From: Terribium retamae
GTDB lineage: Bacteria > Pseudomonadota > Alphaproteobacteria > Rhizobiales > Rhizobiaceae
Assembly (NCBI RefSeq): GCF_022347545.1
Contig: NZ_JAKREW010000018.1
Coordinates: 46,057-110,056, forward strand
Length of the DNA stretch: 64,000 nucleotides
Reading direction: 5' to 3'
Below, in pieces: positions 1-8,475 of this stretch. A program made the position numbers and the translations under genes. The notes under the pieces are model-generated. The model was not told where the DNA came from and ran no database searches. It saw nothing but the letters and a program-made list of their open reading frames with translations. Positions within the stretch are counted from its first letter, which is position 1. Each line of letters starts with the position of its first letter.

Positions 1-844
1 AACCCTGCTGATAGAGCCAGGTGCCGAGAACCTGGCTGCTGTTGTTCGGCCCGCCGCCGGTCATCACCATGACCTCGTTGAAGACCTGGAACGCGCCGGT
101 GATGGTGACGATCACCATGAGGCCGGTCATCTCGCGGGTAAGCGGGAAGGTGATGTTCCAGAGACGTCGCCAGATCCCGGCTCCGTCCATGATCGCCGCG
201 TCGTAGAGTTCGCGAGGAATTTTCTGGATGGCGATGGCGAACAACAAGGTCGAATAGCCGAAACCCTGCCACTGGCTCATCGCGATGATGGCGTAGATGG
301 CTGTCTGTTCCTCGCCGAGCCAGGCGCGCGACCAGTCCGAGAGCCCGATATGGGTCAACGCCGAATCCAGGAGGCCGATGTCGGGTTGATAGATGAAGTA
401 GAAAAGCAGGCCGGTGACGGTGATCGAAATGGCAGAGGGCACAAAGTAGACGGCGCGCCAGAACCGGCGCCATCGCTCTTCGCTCAGCCCCTCGATGAGC
501 GCCGCCAGCACGAAGGCGCCGAAAACCTGGAAGACGACGGAGATGACGGCATAGAGGGTGTTGTTGACGATCGCCGTCCAGACGACGGGATCGCCCTGCA
601 GGCGGCGGTAGTTGTCGAGCCCGACAAAAGAGGTTTCGCCGGTGAAGATATCCTGGTTTTTCGTGCTGACGACGAAGTTGTCGATGATCGGATAGTAGAC
701 GAACCAGAGGATCAGGACGAAGGCGACCAGGATCCAGCGGAACGACAGGATCGCCGAGAGTGGGCCGAGCCGGTCCCATTGGGACCGGTCCGGCCGGGCA
801 AGGCCCGTTTTGATGGCGTCGCCCTTTTGCGTTGTGACCGTCAT
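1..844 (-). CDS. Sugar ABC transporter permease, MalF/UgpA type (partial)
   Basis: Inner-membrane permease of a carbohydrate ABC importer. Only the first 281 codons are present; the C-terminus runs off the left edge. Translation from the ATG at 844 gives a charged, Arg/Asp-rich N-terminus, a first membrane segment (about residues 32-52), further hydrophobic segments, and the EAA loop that docks on the ATPase, seen as YDAAIMDGAG at about residues 214-223. The start lies only 11 bp after the stop of the binding-protein gene, so both are co-transcribed. A second permease and an ATPase would be expected beyond the edge. The family assignment is firm; the sugar is inferred from the SIS deglycase gene upstream in the same operon. 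Confidence 0.9.
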   Translation of the reverse strand, partial: MTVTTQKGDAIKTGLARPDRSQWDRLGPLSAILSFRWILVAFVLILWFVYYPIIDNFVVSTKNQDIFTGETSFVGLDNYRRLQGDPVVWTAIVNNTLYAVISVVFQVFGAFVLAALIEGLSEERWRRFWRAVYFVPSAISITVTGLLFYFIYQPDIGLLDSALTHIGLSDWSRAWLGEEQTAIYAIIAMSQWQGFGYSTLLFAIAIQKIPRELYDAAIMDGAGIWRRLWNITFPLTREMTGLMVIVTITGAFQVFNEVMVMTGGGPNNSSQVLGTWLYQQG

Positions 845-855
845 CGAGGGGACCG

Positions 856-2181
856 TTACTTGGAGGAGGCCGCAGCTTCCTTGACCCGCTCCATGACCTC
901 GTCCGGCGTCATCGAGCCGCCGACCAGCGCCTGGAGACCGGAGAGCCACGCTGCCGCCACGCGCGGGGGATTGGCCGTGTCGAGCCAGGGCATGAGATAG
1001 GAGGAATCCGCGATCACCTTCAGCCCGTCGACCACCGCCGGGTTCATGCTATCAGCCGAATAGCCGCCGACCGTGGCGCTCGGCTGGCCGTAGGGAGGCG
1101 CCGACAAGACCTTGCCGTTTTCAGCGGAGGTGACAAAGCGCATGAAATCGATGGCGAGCGGGATGTTCTTCGAGGCCGTGTTGATCATGTAGCCCTCTGG
1201 CGCGCCTTCGATGGCCTTGACATCGCCCTTGGCGTCCTTCGGCACCGGCAGCTTGAAGAAGCCGAAGTCCTCTCGCTTCAACGCGCCATCGGCGGTCGCC
1301 TGATCGAATTCGATGATCTCCTGGTAGTACATGGCGGATTTGCCATTGCTGAACTGCTGCAGGGCCGAGGCATAGGAGGCACCGTTCGTGCCCGATCCGT
1401 CCGAACATTCGTCGACGATCTGCTTGAACTGTTTCAGGCTGGCGACATAACCGGGATCGGTATATTCGGCCGTGGCCGGCACGAAGTCCTTTTCGAGGGT
1501 GGCTTGCGGTACGTTGTAGGCAAGCAGCTGCCCGGCATAGTGAACGCCCGGCCAGCCTTCCTTGTTGCCGAACGAAACCGGCGTGACACCGGACTTCTTG
1601 AGCGCCGCGCAGGCGCTCAGCAGATCCTCGAAGGTCTTGGGCTCGGCAACACCCGCTTTTTTGAACAGGCTCTTATTGTAGCCCATGAACTTGGCATCGA
1701 GATAAAGAGGAATGCCGTAGAGCTTGCCGCCATATTGGAAGGCAGAGACAGCGGCGGGAGCCAGGGTCTTGCCCCATTCGGTGTCAGGCCCGATCACCGG
1801 TGTAAGATCGACGGCGCGCTTGCCCCGCACGAAGTTCTCGCCCCAGCTTCCCGTCCAGGTAAAGTAGACGTCCGGCAGCGAATTGGATGCGACGAGCGCT
1901 TTCGTCTTGCCTTTCACGCTGTCGTCGCTCTCCTGGATGAGCTCGACCTTCACGCCGGGATGAAGCTTTTCATATTGCTTGGCCGCATCGGTGAAGAAGG
2001 GAGAGAGCTGCTGCAGGCCGAACTTCGTCAACACGCTGATCGTGCCCGAATAATCGACTTTCGCATCGGGATCGGCGACAGCCGGCTCCGCGGCAGACCC
2101 AGCACCAACGCTGCCCATGAGGAGCGCAGCGGCAATGAGCGAAGAAAGGCTCGTCGTGCTCAAGAACATAGTGGCTTTCAT
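856..2181 (-). CDS. Extracellular sugar-binding protein, family 1
   Basis: Periplasmic solute-binding protein (SBP_bac_1 type, 441 aa) feeding the MalF-type permease downstream. The N-terminus has a signal peptide: a hydrophobic stretch SLIAAALLMGSVGAGSAA with cleavage near residue 31. The mature part shows family hallmarks such as ISVLTKFG (first beta strand), LPDVYFTW, YGGKLYGIPLYLDAK and a late PEGYMINTAS segment. It sits between the SIS deglycase gene (82 bp upstream, with a strong hairpin in the gap) and the permease (11 bp downstream). Together with a FrlB-like enzyme it may bind an Amadori compound (fructosyl-amine) or an amino sugar; that ligand is an inference. Confidence 0.92.
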   Translation of the reverse strand: MKATMFLSTTSLSSLIAAALLMGSVGAGSAAEPAVADPDAKVDYSGTISVLTKFGLQQLSPFFTDAAKQYEKLHPGVKVELIQESDDSVKGKTKALVASNSLPDVYFTWTGSWGENFVRGKRAVDLTPVIGPDTEWGKTLAPAAVSAFQYGGKLYGIPLYLDAKFMGYNKSLFKKAGVAEPKTFEDLLSACAALKKSGVTPVSFGNKEGWPGVHYAGQLLAYNVPQATLEKDFVPATAEYTDPGYVASLKQFKQIVDECSDGSGTNGASYASALQQFSNGKSAMYYQEIIEFDQATADGALKREDFGFFKLPVPKDAKGDVKAIEGAPEGYMINTASKNIPLAIDFMRFVTSAENGKVLSAPPYGQPSATVGGYSADSMNPAVVDGLKVIADSSYLMPWLDTANPPRVAAAWLSGLQALVGGSMTPDEVMERVKEAAASSK

Positions 2182-2228
2182 TTCTCGGGTTCCTCTCTGT
2201 TGTTTTCGTTTTTTGGCGTGGTTGGGAT

Positions 2229-2256
2229 CGGTCCCGGCCCGGCGGCACCGGGACCG
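2229..2256 (-). terminator. Intercistronic hairpin between deglycase and binding-protein genes
   Basis: A perfect 9-bp GC stem (CGGTCCCGG pairing with CCGGGACCG) with a 10-base loop lies in the 81-bp gap between the SIS gene and the binding-protein gene. There is no clean T-tract in the direction of transcription, so it is more likely an mRNA-stability or attenuation element than a full terminator. Confidence 0.5.
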
Positions 2257-2262
2257 GAAACC

Positions 2263-3276
2263 TCAATATTCGACGCGCTTGTAGTATCGACGCGTCGTCA
2301 GCGGATGGTCGCGCAGGACCTCCAGATGGGCGCTCAGGCGCTCCAGCATCGTTGCCAGGATGATCGGCGAAATGAGGCTCCGCGTCCGGGAGGAGACGCC
2401 GGGAAGCGAGACCGCGGCGGCGTCCAGCACGCGCACTTTATCGGTATAGCGCTTGGCGAAATTCTCGACCCTGTCGGTCAGCGGCCGGAAGGCATCTTCG
2501 CCCTTGAAGACGAAGAGGCTGACACCTGGCTCCACCAGTTCCAGCGTGCCGTGGAAGAAGTCGGATGCATGCACGGGGCGGGTGCGGATCCATTGCATCT
2601 CCTCGAGGATGCACATGCCGTAATAGTGCGCTTCGGGCCATACCGAGCCTGCGCCCGTGAAGATGTGATAGGTCTCGTCCTTGATCTCCTTAGCCAAAGC
2701 GGCAGCGTCGGCTTCGTATTCCTGCTTCACCGAAACAAGCAATTCCGGCAACAGCTTCAGTTCTGCCACGGTCGCGTCGAAATCGGGGTACTCGCCACGT
2801 TCGGCCAGGAGGGCGAGCACGATGAGGAAGGTCTGGAGGTAGAAGGATTCCGACGATGTGTCGTCCTCGGCGAAGTTGGTGAAGTTGTAGTCGGCGTCGC
2901 TGCCGAGCGGTGTATCCTTATGCCCGGTCAGGGACAGCGTCTTGACGCCGCGTTCTTTCAGGAACGACAGAAGCTGCACGCTTTCCTTGGTGGTGCCCGA
3001 AAGTGAGGGCAACACGACCAGCGCCTTTTCGTCCAGGCCCGCTGGCGGCTCCAGAACGACCTGCGCCGAATAGGCGGCAGACACCGGAAACAGCGTCGCG
3101 TTGCGCGCCAACTCGATGGCCGGCTGTGTGAGGAACTGCACTCCGCCTGTGCCCATGAAGAAAATGCGTTCCAGGCCATTCGCCAGCAGATCGCGCATCA
3201 GATTACGCACGTCCGGCGCTATGGCGACTGCGCCGCTTTGTATCCTCACAAAGCGATCTCTATCGAAGTTGAGCAT
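2263..3276 (-). CDS. SIS-domain sugar isomerase / fructosamine-6-phosphate deglycase-like (FrlB type)
   Basis: A 337-aa protein with two SIS folds. The first SIS domain shows FFMGTGGVQF (about residues 39-48) and PSLSGTTKES (about 89-98), the phosphosugar-binding Ser/Thr loop. The second shows HIFTGAGSVWPEA, and the C-terminus RRYYKRVEY is like FrlB-type fructoselysine-6-phosphate deglycases. Known relatives cleave phosphorylated Amadori products to glucose-6-phosphate plus an amine, or isomerise/deaminate amino-sugar phosphates. It is the first gene of the transport operon, 169 bp downstream of the LacI gene, with a perfect operator in the gap. Substrate is not provable here; no FrlD-like kinase is visible inside the window. 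Confidence 0.82.
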   Translation of the reverse strand: MLNFDRDRFVRIQSGAVAIAPDVRNLMRDLLANGLERIFFMGTGGVQFLTQPAIELARNATLFPVSAAYSAQVVLEPPAGLDEKALVVLPSLSGTTKESVQLLSFLKERGVKTLSLTGHKDTPLGSDADYNFTNFAEDDTSSESFYLQTFLIVLALLAERGEYPDFDATVAELKLLPELLVSVKQEYEADAAALAKEIKDETYHIFTGAGSVWPEAHYYGMCILEEMQWIRTRPVHASDFFHGTLELVEPGVSLFVFKGEDAFRPLTDRVENFAKRYTDKVRVLDAAAVSLPGVSSRTRSLISPIILATMLERLSAHLEVLRDHPLTTRRYYKRVEY

Positions 3277-3355
3277 GTAGAACCTTCCCGTTTTGCGCTT
3301 CGCATAATCGCTTCCGAGGCGAGGTGGCGTCTTCGCGCAAATGATGAATGAGACA

Positions 3356-3375
3356 ATGTGAGATCGATCTCACAT
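3356..3375. promoter_or_regulatory. LacI-family operator, perfect 20-bp palindrome
   Basis: ATGTGAGATCGATCTCACAT is a perfect inverted repeat with a central CG step, the hallmark of LacI/GalR operators. It lies about 80 bp upstream of the SIS deglycase start and just past the end of the LacI-family gene, so it is the likely site through which that repressor controls the deglycase-transporter operon. The TGTGA/TCACA arms are 8 bp apart rather than 6, which argues against a CRP site. Confidence 0.75.
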
Positions 3376-3445
3376 ATATCTAGCGCACAAGAATTCGGTG
3401 CTGGCAAGTAGGGTCGAAAAAAATTGTCGGGAGGGTATCTGCCGC

Positions 3446-4468
3446 TCAGGCGGAGCTGTGGCGGCTCACTGAACCACGAACTATCAGCTTGGTTTCAAAG
3501 CGGATTTTTTGCGGGGCGTCGATCTTGCCCGAGAGACGCTCGAACAAAAGCCGCGCTGCTGTCCGCCCGATTTCCGAAACCGGCTGTGAGACGACGGTGA
3601 TTTGCGGGTCGGTGAATGTCGCAAGATTGAAGTCGTCGAATCCGATCAAGGACACGTCGTGGGGAATGGAAATACCCATGGAGCGGAAGGCGAGAAGCGC
3701 GCCCTGCGTCATCAGGCTGTCCACGGTGAACAGCGCGGTCGGCGGCGTCTTCTGGCTGAAAAGACGGATCGTCGCGTCGACAGCATGCTCCACCGTTGAT
3801 TGCGATACGGAAACCAACCGATCATCGAGCGCAATGCCGCTGGCGCCGAGCGCGGTTTGGTAGCCGCTCATACGCTCGCGCGAAGTGAAGATGCGCATGT
3901 CATCCTGCAACAGCCCGATCCGGCGGTGGCCCATCGAGATCAGATATTCGACCGCCTTGCGTGCTCCACCCTCATTGTCGACGACCACGCTGTCGCAATC
4001 GGCGCCCTCCGCCACGCGGTCGATCAGCACGAGCGGCACGTTCTCGGCGATCAGACCTTTCAGATGCGCGTTGTTACTGGCGGAGGTCGGCGCGACGATG
4101 AAGCCTCGTATGGAGAGCGACCGCAAGCTCGCCAGGAGCGAGATCTCCTGTTCAAGTTCCTCTTCGCTGCTGCCGATGACGAGGTTATGGCCATACTCGC
4201 GGGCAAAGGCCTCGATATCGTGAGCGATCCGGGCGAAAAAGGGGTTCTGGATATCGCCGAGGATGCAACCGACGATCGGCAACTGTCCGTTGCGCAGCGC
4301 CTGTGCCAGGCGGTTGCCGCGATAACCAAGCCTTTCCGCCGCCGCATGAACTTTCTGGGCGGTCTCGTCACCGACGTAACCGTAGCTGTTCAAGGCACGG
4401 GCAGCGGTTGCACGCGACACATTCGCCAGCGCCGCCACATCTTTCAAAGTCGGCGATTTGGGAACCAT
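3446..4468 (-). CDS. LacI-family transcriptional repressor of the deglycase/transporter operon
   Basis: 340-aa LacI/GalR regulator. The N-terminal helix-turn-helix reads LKDVAALANVSRATAARALN (residues about 8-27), followed by the hinge helix region and a periplasmic-binding-protein-like sensor domain (GCILGDIQNPFFARIAHDIE; TALFTVDSLMTQGALLAFRS; SLIGFDDFNLATFTDPQITV). The start at 4468 gives the canonical family N-terminus. It reads in the same direction as the deglycase, binding-protein and permease genes, with the palindromic operator between them. A CACATATGTG palindrome at 4480-4489, just upstream of its own start, may be part of its promoter or an autoregulatory half-site. Confidence 0.92.
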   Translation of the reverse strand: MVPKSPTLKDVAALANVSRATAARALNSYGYVGDETAQKVHAAAERLGYRGNRLAQALRNGQLPIVGCILGDIQNPFFARIAHDIEAFAREYGHNLVIGSSEEELEQEISLLASLRSLSIRGFIVAPTSASNNAHLKGLIAENVPLVLIDRVAEGADCDSVVVDNEGGARKAVEYLISMGHRRIGLLQDDMRIFTSRERMSGYQTALGASGIALDDRLVSVSQSTVEHAVDATIRLFSQKTPPTALFTVDSLMTQGALLAFRSMGISIPHDVSLIGFDDFNLATFTDPQITVVSQPVSEIGRTAARLLFERLSGKIDAPQKIRFETKLIVRGSVSRHSSA

Positions 4469-4604
4469 GTCACCTTCATCACATATGTGGACTCTCGTGT
4501 GGCCCTTGTAACTTCGGGTTATCGGTTCGCATAGGCCCGCAATGGAAGGCCGCAGAACGGCGCCTTGCGGTGCCTGAGCGGGAAGAGCGGGACGCCGGGT
4601 GTTA

Positions 4605-5219
4605 TTAATCGCGGCCGCGATGGCGGGCTATCTTTTCGCGATTTCCGCACACCCGCATGTTGCACCAGCGGCGCTTTCCGCCGCGCGAGGTGTCCACGAA
4701 CAGCCATCCGCAGCGCGGGCATGCATGCAGCTTCGCGCGCGGCAGTGTGAAGAATGCCTCGATCGACAGATGTGCAAGGAATGCGGTGACCGGGGCAGGG
4801 TCCTTCCATTGCAGGGAAGCGAGATCGAACCGCGTTCCGTGCCAGTCGACCTGCCGGCCTTCCAGCCCGCTGGCGGTGTGTGAGAAGAGAAGGCCGAGCG
4901 GTTCCGACGGGGTTCCCTTGTCGGCAGCGATCGCGGCAAAGAGTGCGTAGGACGCCTCCCGGATGTCGCGAACGCCGCCGAGGAAGTGCCGGTCGCGTAT
5001 TTCGGCGACCGCTGCCGCGTCAGTCTCATTGGCCAATCCGGCCGAGAACAGCCAGTTCCCGATGTCCGCAGCCGAGTTGAACAGCTCATTGTGCGGCGGC
5101 GGATTGCGCCGGTCGAACACGGCGTTCGCAAGGTCGAGCGCCGGATGGCCGCCGATGAAGTGCTCCGGTACCCAGGCCGTATGATCGACAAACAAGGAAC
5201 GTAACCTCTTAAAGGCCAT
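4605..5219 (-). CDS. CGNR zinc-finger / ABATE-domain transcriptional regulator
   Basis: 204-aa protein. The N-terminal ABATE domain shows HFIGGHPALDLANAVFDRR, and the C-terminus carries the CGNR zinc finger: C-x2-C (HACPRCGWLFVD) then WCNMRVCGNREK, a putative DNA-binding treble-clef. The ATG at 5219 is preferred because it gives the usual family N-terminus (MAFKRLRSLFVDHT); an in-frame upstream extension would run across the palindromic operator at 5225-5242. It is transcribed divergently from the alpha/beta-hydrolase gene at 5298, with 78 bp between the starts, and probably controls that gene and itself. CGNR proteins are often next to the hydrolase, reductase or transporter gene they regulate; the ligand is unknown. 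Confidence 0.85.
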   Translation of the reverse strand: MAFKRLRSLFVDHTAWVPEHFIGGHPALDLANAVFDRRNPPPHNELFNSAADIGNWLFSAGLANETDAAAVAEIRDRHFLGGVRDIREASYALFAAIAADKGTPSEPLGLLFSHTASGLEGRQVDWHGTRFDLASLQWKDPAPVTAFLAHLSIEAFFTLPRAKLHACPRCGWLFVDTSRGGKRRWCNMRVCGNREKIARHRGRD

Positions 5220-5224
5220 TATAT

Positions 5225-5242
5225 GGTTACAGGTATGTAACC
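5225..5242. promoter_or_regulatory. Inverted-repeat operator between CGNR regulator and hydrolase
   Basis: GGTTAC-AGGTAT-GTAACC is a perfect 6-bp inverted repeat with a 6-bp spacer, six bases upstream of the regulator start codon. A third half-site, GTAACC, lies at 5201-5206 just inside the regulator gene. The placement fits autorepression plus control of the divergent hydrolase. Confidence 0.65.
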
Positions 5243-5297
5243 TGATAAAGCATCTTATTGGGTTTCGTGTGGAGTGGCAAACCGAGGAGGAACGGCC

Positions 5298-6196
5298 ATG
5301 TTGAATATTCAGAAAGCCAGGCATCACACGGTCAAGGTGGATGGAGTCGACCTGTTCTATCGCGAAGCCGGGCGGCGTAGCGCGCCCGGCCTGCTGCTTC
5401 TGCATGGCCAACCGTGCTCGTCATACGGCTTCCGCCATGTCATCGGCCCCCTGGCCGAGGTGGCGCGGGTCGTTGCACCGGATCTGCCGGGTTTCGGCTT
5501 CACCGAGGCGCCGGACGATTACGAATACACCTTCGACGCCATGGCGCGGACCATCGATGTTTTGACGCGGAAGATCGGGATGGAGTGGTTCTTCCTCTAC
5601 GTCCATGATTTCGGAGCGCCGGTCGCCTACTACCTGGCGATGGCGCGCCCCCAGCGCGTGCTCGGCCTCATCATCCAGAACGGCAATGCCCATCAGGAGG
5701 GCCTCGGCCCGGACTGGGATGCCAACAAGGCCTACTGGGCGGATCCTACGCCCGAGAACCGTAAGAAATTGCCGGAGTGGCTGAATTTCGAGGGCGTGCG
5801 CCATACCTATGTCGGCGCCATCCCGGAGCGCCTCAAGCCGCTGTTCGCGCCCGAGGGCTGGCATCTCGACTGGGAGCGGATGAGCCGGCCGGGCCTAGTC
5901 GACATCCAGTTCCGCATCTTCGAGGACTATGCGCGCTACGTCGCGCGTTTTCCCGACATCTCGGCCTATCATCGGAAACACCAGCCGCGCGCATTGCTGC
6001 TCTGGGCAGGCACGACCCCTATTTCGAGATCGAGGAGGTGCTTGCCTATGCCCGCGAGCTCGAGCAGATCGAGATGCATATCTACGACGCGGCGCATCTG
6101 CTTCTGGAGACGCATCATCAGGAATGCGCGGCGCTCATGCGCGAGTTCATTCTGGATGTACAATCGGGTGCGGAAGAGGTGGCTCCCGCATCGTAA
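5298..6196 (+). pseudogene. Alpha/beta hydrolase (epoxide hydrolase/haloalkane dehalogenase-like), frameshifted
   Basis: The start at 5298 follows a strong GAGGAGG ribosome-binding site at 5284-5290. The first ~235 residues are a normal alpha/beta hydrolase: oxyanion loop LLLHGQPCSS, nucleophile elbow YVHDFGAPVA with Asp as nucleophile (as in dehalogenases and epoxide hydrolases), and a cap region. At the GGG run 6004-6006 the frame slips. Inserting one G restores a continuous protein in the next frame (LLLWGRHDPYFEIEEVLAYA, then YDAAHLLLETHHQE) ending at 6196. The catalytic acid (HDP) and His (AAH) lie after the slip, so the gene as written cannot give an active enzyme. Either a one-base sequencing error or a recent pseudogene. 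It is divergent from the CGNR regulator. Confidence 0.82.
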
Positions 6197-6340
6197 CTCC
6201 CCGGAGCTATTCTGGCGATCGAGCCTCAGCGCTCTCCTTTCGTGCGCTCCAAACCGATTGCGGAATAAGAGCAGTCGATTTAACTTAAGACCGATTGCAT
6301 GGCGCAATCGGACTTTGACGCGCCCGGGGAGGAAAATGTA

Positions 6341-6871
6341 ATGGCCAAGCTCGTGTTCGGAATGAACCAGTCCCTGGACGGTTACGTCGATCATATGAGG
6401 TTTGCGCCGGATCCTACGCTCTTTCGCCACTTCATTGGGGAGGCCCAGCGGCAGGCGGGCAGCGTGTATGGTCGCCGGATGTACGAGATTATGCGTTACT
6501 GGGACGACGACCATCCCGAGTGGGATGCCGAGCGGCGGGCCTACGCCGCCGCATGGCGAAACCAGCCGAAATGGGTCGTCTCGCGATCCATGAAGTCGGT
6601 CGGCCCCAACGCGATGCTCGTCGAGGGTGACCTTGGCAGCGCGATCCGCAAGCTTAAGGACGAGCGCGACGGGGAGATCGAAATTGCCGGCCCGAATCTG
6701 GCGCGAAGCCTGACCGAACTTGGCCTGATCGACGAGTATCGGGTCTACCTGCATCCCGTCGTGCTTGGCCATGGCACGCCATATTTTGCCGGACCCCGGC
6801 CGCCGCTGCGTCTTGTGACCCATGATCGGGTCGGCGAGGATGTCCTCAGGTTGAGCTACATTCCCGCCTGA
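6341..6871 (+). CDS. RibD C-terminal / dihydrofolate reductase-like protein
   Basis: 176-aa protein of the RibD_C/DHFR-like superfamily (NADPH-dependent reductase fold). It shows KLVFGMNQSLDGYVDH at the N-terminus, VYGRRMYEIMRYWDDDHP, the GEIEIAGPNLARSL nucleotide-binding segment (IAGPN in place of the usual GGxx), and a C-terminal LIDEYRVYLHPVVLGHGTPYF block. The ATG at 6341 follows GGGAGGAAAA at about 6327-6336. It lies 144 bp downstream of the hydrolase in the same direction. These stand-alone domains are common and mostly uncharacterised; a folate role should not be assumed. Confidence 0.88.
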   Translation: MAKLVFGMNQSLDGYVDHMRFAPDPTLFRHFIGEAQRQAGSVYGRRMYEIMRYWDDDHPEWDAERRAYAAAWRNQPKWVVSRSMKSVGPNAMLVEGDLGSAIRKLKDERDGEIEIAGPNLARSLTELGLIDEYRVYLHPVVLGHGTPYFAGPRPPLRLVTHDRVGEDVLRLSYIPA

Positions 6872-6889
6872 ACGCGCCAGAGCCACCGG

Positions 6890-7279
6890 TCACGGGTAGA
6901 GATCGTATTTCGCCCAATCCTCTTTGAGGACCTTGTCCCCGATGCGGTAGCGGAAGTTCAGCACCTCCATGTGATCGGGCGCTGTCTCGCATTTGAACTT
7001 CAGCCGGTACCACTCGCCACGGCTGCGGAAGGCAGCCACTTTGCTCTTGATCGAGTTATCCGTCATTTCCGGCTGGCCAAACGCATAGGCGACGACACGG
7101 TCGGCCTTGTAGTGCGGGTCGTCATGCGAGATCCGGTCGAGCACCTCTGCATCGCAGCGCTGTTCCAGCCGCGTCTGCGGGTCGAGTTTCAGCAATCCGG
7201 CTTTGAGGCGACTGTCGAGGGCGTGGGCTGTCGAACTCGCCGCCAGGATGGCGAGCGCGGTGAGCAAAGCTGTTCTCAT
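6890..7279 (-). CDS. Secreted DUF930-type protein
   Basis: About 129 aa with a clear signal peptide (MRTALLTALAILAASSTAHA) and mature start near LDSRLKAGLLKLDP. Cysteines in LEQRCDAEVL and LKFKCETAPD may form a disulfide. The body (YKADRVVAYAFGQP, GEWYRLKFKCE, GDKVLKEDWAKYDLYP) matches the DUF930 style of small rhizobial periplasmic proteins. The ATG at 7279 places the signal peptide at the extreme N-terminus; an in-frame ATG at 7297 is possible, and neither has a good ribosome-binding site. It converges on the RibD-like gene with 18 bp between stops. Function unknown. Confidence 0.75.
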   Translation of the reverse strand: MRTALLTALAILAASSTAHALDSRLKAGLLKLDPQTRLEQRCDAEVLDRISHDDPHYKADRVVAYAFGQPEMTDNSIKSKVAAFRSRGEWYRLKFKCETAPDHMEVLNFRYRIGDKVLKEDWAKYDLYP

Positions 7280-7376
7280 GGCCGCGGAAGCCACCACATT
7301 TTGTCCGACTAATCAACCCGTGATGAATTCGGTCGCTGCGTCTGCAGGTCGCAATACGCGCCCCTGAGAGCGGAAC

Positions 7377-8201
7377 TCACCGCCCCTTGATCTGGATCAG
7401 GGAGAAAAGATCCTTCTCGATATCGCCGCTGCGAGGCTTGGTGCCGGTGCCCGGGCGATAGCGGCCCTTGTCAAAGGTCAGATCGATCTTTGCCGTCTTT
7501 CCCGGCCGCTCGTCGGTCAAGCATTCATCTCCGACCATCTTCGACGTTTCGTGAGTCGCGGTCTGCTCCACGTTGAGATCGCGGTAGCCCTGCTTGCCTT
7601 TGCGGCCAAGTCCGATCGTGCGCTTCACCGTGGTGATTTCGCCTTCGCAGGCGCCGTTGTTTTCGCCATTGCTGCGCTCGACGATCAGACCGTCCAGCAC
7701 GCGCTCGATGCGGCCTTTGTCGAAAGTGTAGAGCCACAGGGACCGCTCCATATAAGGGTTGACCCGCGAACTTCCATATTGCGCGGTGCGCAGGCCAAAG
7801 GCGCGCAGGCCGTCGCGGACATCGTAGCGTGCGGTATCGAGGCTCATCTCGCCGAACTGGATCGCGTCCGAGAACGCCATGCCCCGCTCCAGCCGCCGCG
7901 CCAGCGGCTTGCCGTCGGGATCGGTGACGAGGATCTCGACATCGCCCTTGGTCTCGTCCGCGGCGGCCGATTTCGTTTCGACCAACGGCACGGCGGCCAG
8001 CATCAGTTCGGGCCGCCAGGGCCACGGCTTGCACACCACGTCGCGCGGCTGGATCGTGCGACCACCGCCTTTGACCAGCACGCCGTTCTCGCTTTGCTGT
8101 CCGTTCGGATAGGCCTGGGCAAGCAAGGGTTCCGTTATGGCGCATTGGGCGAGCGCCTGGGCAGGCAGCAGGAGGGCTAGGGCGGCGAGGGCGAGCTTCA
8201 T
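7377..8201 (-). CDS. Secreted hypothetical protein
   Basis: 274-aa protein with a short, strong signal peptide (KLALAALALLLPAQALAQ). The mature part is polar, with CAITEPLLAQAYPNGQQSE, VVCKPWPWRPELMLAAVPLV and a repeated DxxFDKGR theme (LYTFDKGRIERV, DLTFDKGRYRPG), which suggests a beta-rich periplasmic domain. Four Cys residues are present (CAIT, VVCKPW, GACEGE, DECLTD), enough for two disulfides. No enzyme motif was recognised. It reads in the same direction as the DUF930 gene, about 100 bp upstream of it, but co-transcription is uncertain. Confidence 0.7.
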   Translation of the reverse strand: MKLALAALALLLPAQALAQCAITEPLLAQAYPNGQQSENGVLVKGGGRTIQPRDVVCKPWPWRPELMLAAVPLVETKSAAADETKGDVEILVTDPDGKPLARRLERGMAFSDAIQFGEMSLDTARYDVRDGLRAFGLRTAQYGSSRVNPYMERSLWLYTFDKGRIERVLDGLIVERSNGENNGACEGEITTVKRTIGLGRKGKQGYRDLNVEQTATHETSKMVGDECLTDERPGKTAKIDLTFDKGRYRPGTGTKPRSGDIEKDLFSLIQIKGR

Positions 8202-8280
8202 GAAATGGTGCTCCTGGAAGACGGTCCAAGTGGTGGCAGTGTTATTTGCTTAGGGTGGTGATGTCGATCATTGGTTCCGC

Positions 8281-8440
8281 CCTCATAGGGCACTTCTCAC
8301 GGTGAAGGCGGAGAAGGGGGCCGACCGCGACGACGGTGCCCTTTCCGCAAAGGTGGCGATCGGCAATTCTTAGCGGCGGCCTTCCTCTTTCCGTTCACGC
8401 AGAGAGGGGGCCGACAAGCGGGTGGGGGCGGCACCAACGC
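8281..8440. repeat. Degenerate copy of the nested-palindrome intergenic repeat
   Basis: The gap between the secreted hypothetical gene and the GGDEF-EAL gene holds CCTCATAGGGCACTTCTCAC and a later CTTCCTCTTTCCGTTCACGC...GAGAGGGGG pattern. These match the ends and internal hairpins of the better-preserved copies at 11868-12075 and 25671-25843, but with many changes. No gene is visible in this 274-bp gap. Confidence 0.5.
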
Positions 8441-8475
8441 TCGACATAAGAAACTCAGGATAAAGAGCGTAGTCG

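Noticed and set aside
3357..3374. Possible CRP/FNR-type site TGTGA-N8-TCACA
   Set aside because: The spacing is 8 rather than 6 and the whole site is symmetric with central CG; the adjacent LacI gene explains it better.
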